The translations under genes and the position numbers were made by a program. A stretch of DNA of 64,000 bases from Polyangiaceae bacterium (GTDB lineage Bacteria > Myxococcota_A > Polyangia > Polyangiales > Polyangiaceae), in the NCBI GenBank assembly GCA_016715885.1, contig JADJXL010000020.1:1240001-1304000 (forward strand), read 5' to 3'. Under the pieces are notes generated by a model. The model was not told the origin of the DNA. It searched no databases and saw nothing but the letters and a program-made list of their open reading frames with translations. Shown piece after piece: positions 56,544-64,000 of the stretch (positions within the stretch are counted from its first letter, which is position 1; the number at the start of each line of letters is the position of its first letter).

Positions 56544-58243
56544 TCAAAGTCGCGACGATTCCAGTGTCACGTCGGCCCGCGCGAATGCTTCGTGAAACCT
56601 TTGCCAAATCGAGGCGGCTTTCTCCTGCCTGCCCTGCATTTCGACGGCCGTAGCCAGCCCAAACAGCGAATACCCATTTTCGGGAAGTTTTACCAAATCT
56701 TCTCGAAAAACGCGCTCCGCATCCGCAAACCGGTCCGCGCGAAGCAGCACGTCGCCCAGAATTTGCCGCACCGGGTAATGCCAATCCGACGGCTCCATGT
56801 ACCGCAGTTTGTCTTCCAAAACGATCGCCTGCTCGAAATGCGTAATGGCTTCATCGAGATCCCCGCGATCCGCCTCGAGCTCGCCCCGCGTCACGTGCAC
56901 GGCCACGGCAAGCACGTCGCTCGCCGGGTTGACCCCCATGACCGTCGCCGTCGCCAGCGAAGGCGTTTCCGCCAGCTTTTCCAATTCGGCGAGCTCGGCC
57001 GATGCGGCTTCCTGGTCGCCGAGGCGTGAATATGCAATGGCTCGGGCGTGATGCCAAACGGCGCGCAAATACGCCTGGCTCTCCGGTGGCGCTTGCTCCT
57101 CGAGGATCTCGTCCCAACGCGCAAACCGAATGAGCGCGTAAATCGGGCTCGCAGCAAAATGCTGCATCATGACCTCCATACCCGCCCCATGTCCCGAATG
57201 GAGGACACCATGGGCCATGTCCGCAGCCATGCGCGCCGCGCGAATCGCAACCTCGGAGCGGCCTTCGAGCGTCGCGGCGGCCCATAAAAAGTGCGGATTG
57301 TGCAAACGGTACATGTGCAAGTAAAAATTGCTCGGATCCGCATAAGGAACATACCGCTCGTCCGCGACAATCGCACGCTCGTTGGCAAGCGACGCATCGT
57401 GATATCGACCCGTGCGAATGTAAATATGCGCCGGCATATGCACGAGATGTCCGGCTCCCGGCACGAGGTGCGCCAGACGATCGGCCACGTCGAGCGCACG
57501 CTGAGGCTTCGGCGATGCCTCGACGACGTGAATGTAATAGTGCAGCGCACCAGGATGCATTGGTTCGAGCTGCATTGCACGTTCCAGCGTGGCCACGATT
57601 TCCGGCGTATACGGGCGCGGCGATCCGTCGTCGGCCCAATAATTCCATGGCGCCAATCCATCTGCGCCTCCGCGGTCAGCGCGAGGACGTCCACGTCATT
57701 CGGAAATTGTTTTGCAACTTCGAGCATGTTCTCGGCATACGCTCGATCCAGAGGCGTACGATCTGCAACGGGCGCCTGCGCATAACGAACCCCAAGCGCC
57801 TTGATGAGCGCTCGTTCGACGGGCGACGCATGTTCCATGAGCGCCGCTGCACGCTGCATATGGTCGTAAGCTCGCGCAACGTTGGCGTCGTTCATGGGCG
57901 CATTGATGTTCGGTCCGAGCACCAGCGCTGCACCCCAGTAACACATTGCGCACGTCGGATCGAGATGCGCCGCAGCGAGAAAGCTTCGCTCCGCCTCGGC
58001 ATGATTGAATCCGTACGTCAGCGCAAGTCCCTGATCGAAATAACGTTGTGCGAGCGGCACGGTCGTGGAAATCGGGCGACTCCACGACCCCATCCCCTCG
58101 AGAAGCGGCGCTGCGCCACCCTCGTACGCCACGCTATCGTGGCTATGAAGCGCGCCATCCGCCGTCACCGGCCCAGCGACGAGCATTGGGACAGCCAAAG
58201 CGCTCGCCAACATCAATATCGTCATTTTCGATGAATTGCGCAT
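56544..58243 (-). pseudogene. secreted TPR protein (one frameshift)
   Basis: Start ATG at 58243 with GGAGACAGAG upstream; signal peptide (1-28). Joined frames give ~565 residues of tetratricopeptide-type helices (A-Y-D-H-M-Q-R-A-A-A-L and similar), with C-A-M-C-Y-W-G-A-A-L in the first half; the frame changes near 57655. This layout is widespread in myxobacteria. Convergent with the Cys-rich lipoprotein and divergent from the penicillin acylase. Confidence 0.7.
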
Positions 58244-58493
58244 CTCTCTGTCTCCGATCTCGCTGCGGTCGAATTTCTCCGAAAGCGTGGGGCAGATGCC
58301 ATGAGCGGCAAGCCCATCCAGCTCCCGCGAACGATTTCGGTGGCGGTAAAGGCAACTTTTTCCATTCTCCTTTGACTCCCGAACGATTTCATGTCCACTT
58401 TGCTGCCGAGGATGCGACACGACGACCTTTCGACTTGCCTCCATATCGCTTTGCCTACTTGCTGCGTCATCACTCGGATGTGCCGATGATCTC

Positions 58494-60943
58494 GTGCGGA
58501 CGAGCATGAAGATCATCGTCGACGAGGACGGTATTCCGCACATCTACGCATCGTCCGACGAAGACGCGTTTTACGCCGCCGGTTATCAGATGGCCGTCGA
58601 TCGGCTTTTTCAAATGGATATGACCAGGCGCGCGGCGCTCGGAAGGCAATCCGAAGTGCTCGGCGCATCGAGTTACGAGGATGATCGGCTTGCGCGACTC
58701 TTTCGATGGCGCGACGCAGGGCGCGCGGATGCGGCCGAATTCAAAAAACAAGACCCTGCATCGTATCGCCTCGTCGTCGCCTGGGTCGAAGGCGTCAATC
58801 GCCGCATTCGAGAAGTGCGGGAAGGTAAGGCGCCGCTGCCGCACGGCTTCGGTCCGGACAGATTCGATTATGCGCCCGGAGCTTTGGGACGAAACAGACC
58901 CGCTCGTCGTCGCGAAAATGACAGGATTTGGTAATGATTTGTCCATTGATCGGGAAATCTTCGCCACCATTGCCAAACGATTGCATGCCGCCGCTTTCGA
59001 TTCCATCGAATTGATTCGACCCATGCGCGAACGATTTACAGTACCGCCCGAAGGCCTTCCTATGGGCAAAGGCGCATGGGGCGGCGCCTGCGAAGCCTTA
59101 AATGGAACCGCCTCGTGCACCGAAAAACCGGAATTCAGCTCTGAACACGCTTCGATGTCAGGACTGCCTCGGCGTCGCGTACTCGGAAGCAACAATTGGG
59201 CAATCGACGGTCGTTTCACCGATACGGGTCGTCCGCTCATTGCAGGAGATCCACACCAAGGTTTCGACGTGCCTGGCATGTTTTACGCGCTGCACATGAA
59301 CAGCGCCGACCAAGGCGGTACGCTCGATGTTGCAGGGTTTTCATTTTCAGCCGTGCCCGGGATCTCACTCGGACAAACCCAGCGCGTGATGTGGACGGCA
59401 ACCACGTCATTCGCCGACGTCATGGACGTTTGGGAGGTCGTTCGCGAAAACGGCGCCATTCGGTACGGCGGCATGATGGTGCCCATCGTCGAGCGAGACG
59501 AAGTGATTGCGATACGCAAACCAGGAATGCCCCTCGGACAGGGCGATTCCAATACGGAAACCTTCGAGGACCTCGGGCAAGTAGGCGTCATTCTGCCTTC
59601 GTTCGTCACGCCGGTCCCCGTTGCATCACCGGGTCGATCACTGCTGCTCGGGTGGACCGGATACAGGCCGCGCGGAGTCCGGGGGCTTCTTGGCATCAAC
59701 CGCGTCGATTCCATTGCGGAATTCGAGGCCGAAGTCGACAAGGCGGAAAGCTTGATTTCAATTTGGTGGCCGCCGATGCCCAGGGAATTACGTACCGCGT
59801 GGGGCTCGACGTGCCCGTGCGAAGCGTTTCGAGCAATCGACAACCGTGGCTCGTGCTCGATGGCGAAGACCCGGAAACGGCGTGGACCGGCGCATTTTTG
59901 CCACGTGAAAAACTTCCTCGAAGCCGCGCCACCCAGCGAGGCTGGATCGTCACGGCCAACAACGATCCATTCGGTTTCACGGCGAATGGTCGCATCGATG
60001 ACGATCCTTGGTATTACGGTGCGTTTTTCGATGCTGGCTGGCGAGCGGATCGCGCGTCGACCGAAATCGAAAAGCTCGTGGGCGCGGGCAATGCAACCCT
60101 AGCGGACATGCAATCGCTTCAGACCGATTTGCTGAAAGCCTCGCCGATGATCTTTTGCCATTGCTTTCCACCGCGCACGCCAACATTGCTACCGACCCAT
60201 CCCTTGCAGAATTCATGGGCCGCGCGGACTTGGACACGCTCGTCGATTTGCTGAACGTAAAGTGGGATCGCCGCGTGCGCATCGATTCTCCAGGCGCGCT
60301 CGTTTTCCACGCGTTTGCGCATCTACTCGCCGAGGAAGCGGTGGCGGACGACGTGCCGCTCGTCTACCAGGAAGCGATGAAATTGCAAGCGGTGTACATG
60401 CTCAAATTGGCTCCGCTGGCGCTCGGGGGCGCGTATCCAAAAGGCGACGGCGTTTTGCAAGGAGGACGCGATCTCGTCGTGCTTCGCGCACTCGATCGAA
60501 CAGCCAAATGGCTCGAGGCAAGGTTTGGCAGCGTCGATCCCGCCGGCTATCAATTCGGCGACGTGCACGTCACGAGTTTCGCGGACTCGTTCGGTAGGGG
60601 AATCGATTCGGGGACGCTTCCCACGAATGGCGGCGAGACCACGCTCAATGTATCCCCAAGCGTCTTTTACGACGCGGATGGTGCGGTGGCGCAACAGTGG
60701 CAATCCCGTTTCGGCCCGCTCGTGCGAACGACGGGCACCTTTGCCGAAGATGGCACGCCCGAGCTTTGGTTCAATGCGCCCCTTGGCAACGTCGCCGATC
60801 CGAATAGCCCGCACGCTTCCGATTGGATGTCCGATTGGCGCGATGGCCGCTATCGACGTTTTGCGTATCGAAAAGCCGAAGTCGATGCCAAGGCGGAATC
60901 GAGCTACGAGCTCGTATGGGAAAGGCCGGGCGCGGTGGAGTAA
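58494..60943 (+). pseudogene. penicillin acylase family N-terminal nucleophile hydrolase (frameshifted)
   Basis: Joined frames give ~815 residues. D-E-D-G-I-P-H-I-Y-A-S and A-G-Y-Q-M-A-V-D-R-L-F-Q-M-D mark the alpha chain; the catalytic Ser follows Gly in L-G-S-N-N-W-A-I-D-G, where the precursor cleaves itself. Later come G-D-P-H-Q and T-A-N-N-D. Family members hydrolyse acylated amines such as beta-lactams or acyl-homoserine lactones. Frames change near 58875, 59755 and 60145. No signal peptide is visible at 58494, so the N-terminus may be incomplete. Confidence 0.8.
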
Positions 60944-60948
60944 ACGCC

Positions 60949-62005
60949 TCAAAAGAAGCTAAACACAAAATCCTCGAAAAACATCACCCGCACCCGAGGT
61001 TCGCTCTCCGCTGCCGTTTGGCTCACCGATACCACCATGTTTCGCGACATCATCTTTGGCGGCCGCGTTTTCGCCACCCCAATCCAACGGCGTTTCTGAT
61101 CATCGTCCAGCCGAAACGTGGCCAGGTTGCTTCGCCCCGGTCCATACGGCAATCGATACAGCGAATACGACCAGTGTCGCGAAAAACGACTCGGAAAAAA
61201 ACCACCTTGATGCTTGGCGTCCGGCGACTCGAACCCCTCGATCACCTCCGGCAACAAGAAGTTCACCCACGTCGTCGTCGCGTCCTTGTCCTTCGTCGTC
61301 ACGCGATACGCATGCACCACCTTGTCGGCCACGTTCATCGCTTCGACGTGCTGGTAATACGTCGCTTTGATCGCTGGTGATCCCAATACCTTGCCTTTGA
61401 CGATATCAATCAAAAGCTTGTCCCCTTCCCCCTGCTTGATCGAAACGTACTCGACTTTCCCCGTAATCTCCGCGTCGTTGCTATACGGCCCCTTTTCGGG
61501 GGTATTGTGTATTTCGCCCCATCCGAGGCCCCGCAATTCTTCCTCGTCGAAACAAGGCGTAGGCCATTCCGAATTCCACGCAAGCTCGCCCATCGGCCCA
61601 GGGGGCAACATCCGTATTTGCGTCGGTGGCGACGACCATGGGAAATGGCTGACCTTGCTCGTTGATCAGCCGCACCGGCGGCGCTCCCTCAATCGGAGGC
61701 TCCCCTTCCGCCGCTTCCTTTAGCATTGCCTCCGGCAAATCCGCAGCGCGCACATCGATGATCCGAACGGCCACGCGCGGTCGCACCGCCTTGTCGATAT
61801 CGGCTTGACGCGAACAACACGTTTGATCGAATGCGCAGCACGCAGGACCAACCGCTTTCTTCTCTTTCGCAGGCTTTTCCTTGGGCTCGGGTGCTACCGG
61901 CGGCACCTCCCATCCCGGTGGCGGCGATATCGCTTCCTCGGCACCTGCGCTACGCGCTGCCAGAACGAGCGCCCCCATTGCAAAGATTGAAGCGACGATC
62001 CTCAT
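60949..62005 (-). pseudogene. secreted protein of unknown function (one frameshift)
   Basis: Begins with a signal peptide (A-R-S-A-G-A-E-E), a Pro/Lys-rich linker and a C-C-x5-C-C group; the frame breaks at the GGGGG run at 61601 (plus strand) and then continues for ~215 residues. Corrected length ~350. Its ATG overlaps the stop of the cytochrome lipoprotein by 4 bp, so the two form an operon and may work together. No family recognised. Confidence 0.6.
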
Positions 62006-63967
62006 AACGTCTCCAAGTATGCAATGAGCGCGGTTTTGTCGGCCGGTGAAATGACACCGCTGAACATGCGCTGGTTTTTCTCCGAAAGCAGCGCCTCCAG
62101 CGTTTCATAACGCCCGTCGTGAAAATACGGCGCACTCCCGCGAATTCCCACGAGCGACGGCGTATCGAAAAATGTGCTGCGCTCTCCCTTCACACCACTT
62201 CCAACATCGTGCGCAATTCGATCCGTGCCGCCCCCTTTGTGACACGTGTCGCACGAATACGATGCGTACACCTCTTTACCTCGTTTGACGAGCTCTTCAT
62301 CGGCCGCCTTCGCCATCGGCGGCGCCGGAATCGATGCAACGAACGCAAGCAATGCATCGAAATCCGCAGCCGACGGCGGATCGCTCAACCCCGTTCCTCC
62401 CAGCCGCTGCAGCGTATCTTTTACATGTTGCCGCACGTCCTTGTGCTCGCCGAACCACCCATACGGTGCCGTTCCTTCAATGCGCCCGGCAAGCATCATC
62501 GTTTGTCGCTTCCCGTCGGGGCTCGTCCATACCAGCCCATCGTCACGCCCGTCGGGATGGCAATTCGCGCACGCCCGCGCCTGTGCAAGACGCGCGTCAC
62601 GCGACGTGTGAAATAATCGCCGACCCCGATCCACCTTCGCATCCCGCTTTTCCCCCGCACGTTGCCACAACACCAGCGACTCGACCTTCTTCGCCTCGCG
62701 ATCAATGCGCGATACCGCTCTGTCGAACTCCGACCACACCACGACGGTTTTGCCATTTTCATCCATCACGAGCCCACCTGGACCACCGGGCACGACGAAT
62801 CGATGTTTTTCGGCAACCGTCGGATCGCCCACCCACGGGTCGTATTCGACCACCGCATCGATATCCATGCACGCAACGAACAGACTCTTGTCATCCGCCG
62901 CCGCGCTTCGCGGAAGCATGCAATCCTGCGCGCTCGGCCCGTGAAACATCCCGTCCACGTGATTCGTAATCGATTTTTTTGCAATCGGATCCACCACGCT
63001 CACAATTTGCGCAACGGCCCGCGGTCCCGTTCCGGTCCCTCCATAACCACCCGTCGTCACGGAAGCTTCGGCTCCCGGATCGACGCTCGTATGCGGCACG
63101 AAAATCCGCAATGCATCGCGCAAGCCGTCTTTGCGCAGCCCATCCACCCGCGCCAGCGCATACCCTTGCGTTGCTTTGCGTGGATTCTTGTCGTCGAATC
63201 CATTCAAATTCGGCATCACCCGCCTTCCCGCCTGAAGCGACGCCGTCTCCGCTCTGCTCGACGCATTCTCCAAATCTACCGCAGACACGATTCCCCCGAC
63301 CGCATGCGTCACGAACGCCGTTTTGCCCTGGTTCACCACCATCACCGCACGAGGCTCGCGCGAAAGCGCAACCACGCGCACGACCCCCAAGTCCCCCGAA
63401 TTCAGCACCGTCAGCGCCGCGCCAAACCCGCTCGATACCAAAAGCTTGTCCCCCGTTTCCGCCAATGCCCACGGCTCCACCGCCGAAACACGCACCTTGC
63501 AGCGTTCTTCCAGCGGCTTCTGCATTGCATCGTCCGCCGCTTCCAAAAGCAACACATCCCCCGTATCGCGCAGCGCCACCGCAATTCGACCATCCGCGAG
63601 CACCCGCACGTGCCCTGGACGCCCACCCAGCGGCGTCACCGCAATCTGCCGCATCGATTCCACATCCACCGTGTGAATCGCTCGTTCATCGTGATCGGCC
63701 ACCAGCGCCAACAAATGCCCCCGCTCGCACGATGTCCACCGATGCACTCGCGGCCCCTGCATCCGCCGCGCGAGCTATACGTTTGGGCGACTTTGCAGCG
63801 CATCGAGGCGGCGTCACGGGCTTTGCCGAAGCTTGCGCCGCAATCGTAACCGATGCCGCCGGCGATGTGCTCGTCGAGCTCGTCGTATTGCACGCAACCA
63901 GCAATGTCGCCGATGTGACCGTGAGCGCGGCAAGCGAGATGAAAAGTGAATGCTTTCGAGATTGCAT
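62002..63967 (-). pseudogene. c-type cytochrome lipoprotein with beta-propeller (one frameshift)
   Basis: The ATG at 63967 starts a lipoprotein signal (L-V-A-C); the frame shifts near 63720-63750 into a long intact frame (586 residues as open from 63762). That part has YVTN/propeller-like strands in the first ~360 residues and two heme c motifs, C398-A-N-C401-H402 and C504-D-T-C507-H508 (numbered from 63762), with a C-terminal G-x-x-P-Y-F-H-D-G-R-Y-E-T-L-E segment typical of MauG/diheme peroxidase-type cytochromes. Probably a periplasmic or surface electron-transfer protein. Confidence 0.75.
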
Positions 63968-64000
63968 GTGTGTGATGGAGGCTGAGGATCGTCGCTCCAA

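Noticed and set aside
58048..58509. An upstream exon-like N-terminus for the penicillin acylase in another frame
   Set aside because: That frame is largely the antisense of the TPR gene and shows no signal peptide joined to the acylase start.

Overview
The window looks like chromosomal DNA of a myxobacterium, most likely a Polyangiales/Polyangiaceae-type member of the Myxococcota (inference). The reasons are the many lipoproteins with low-complexity Gly/Ser or Cys-rich segments, a eukaryote-like Ser/Thr kinase, a sigma-54 enhancer-binding protein, an imuA-imuB-dnaE2 cassette preceded by a myxobacterial-type LexA box, and dense coding at moderately high GC. No rRNA, tRNA, CRISPR array, phage or insertion sequence was recognised.

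Layout. 0-14.4 kb: two secreted lipoproteins, glycogen branching enzyme (glgB), an aldehyde dehydrogenase, a Ser/Thr kinase, a DsbA-like thiol-disulfide protein whose first active-site residue is encoded by an in-frame TGA (predicted selenocysteine), a HAD phosphatase/mutase and a von Willebrand-like lipoprotein. 14.6-20.0 kb: a microviridin-type graspetide (omega-ester RiPP) locus read on the minus strand: sigma-54 activator, then a 68-residue precursor, the MdnB-like and MdnC-like ATP-grasp ligases and an ABC exporter. A -24/-12 promoter and three helically phased dyads lie between activator and precursor. 20.1-24.0 kb: three secreted peptidase or transglutaminase-like proteins (TGase-elicitor type, clostripain C11, M15). 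24.1-36.1 kb: PlsC acyltransferase, lipoproteins, a PD-(D/E)XK-like protein, a phospholipase C/P1-nuclease-like protein, an H1-tailed protein and a 1792-residue alpha-2-macroglobulin. 36.1-36.5 kb: a 43-bp tandem repeat. 36.6-44.3 kb: an AlbA/Schlafen-type protein and the SOS mutasome imuA-imuB-dnaE2. 44.6-47.9 kb: small proteins and a GMC oxidoreductase fusion. 48.1-64.0 kb: a fused MFS/spermidine synthase, aspartate kinase, sugar isomerase, Cys-rich lipoproteins, an esterase, a TPR protein, a penicillin acylase and a c-type cytochrome lipoprotein. Nearly all genes in this last part carry frameshifts.

How the parts fit. The graspetide genes overlap or abut and form one operon. The activator gene just upstream probably acts on the three dyads to switch on the sigma-54 promoter, and a hairpin after the precursor gene may set a high precursor-to-enzyme ratio. 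The imuA-imuB-dnaE2 genes overlap or lie close together as one damage-inducible operon. Four copies of a roughly 90-bp double-hairpin palindrome are scattered between genes; both stems covary between copies, so this is a structured element and not chance. Clean reading frames left of 48 kb and broken frames to the right point to lower base accuracy or gene decay on the right side.
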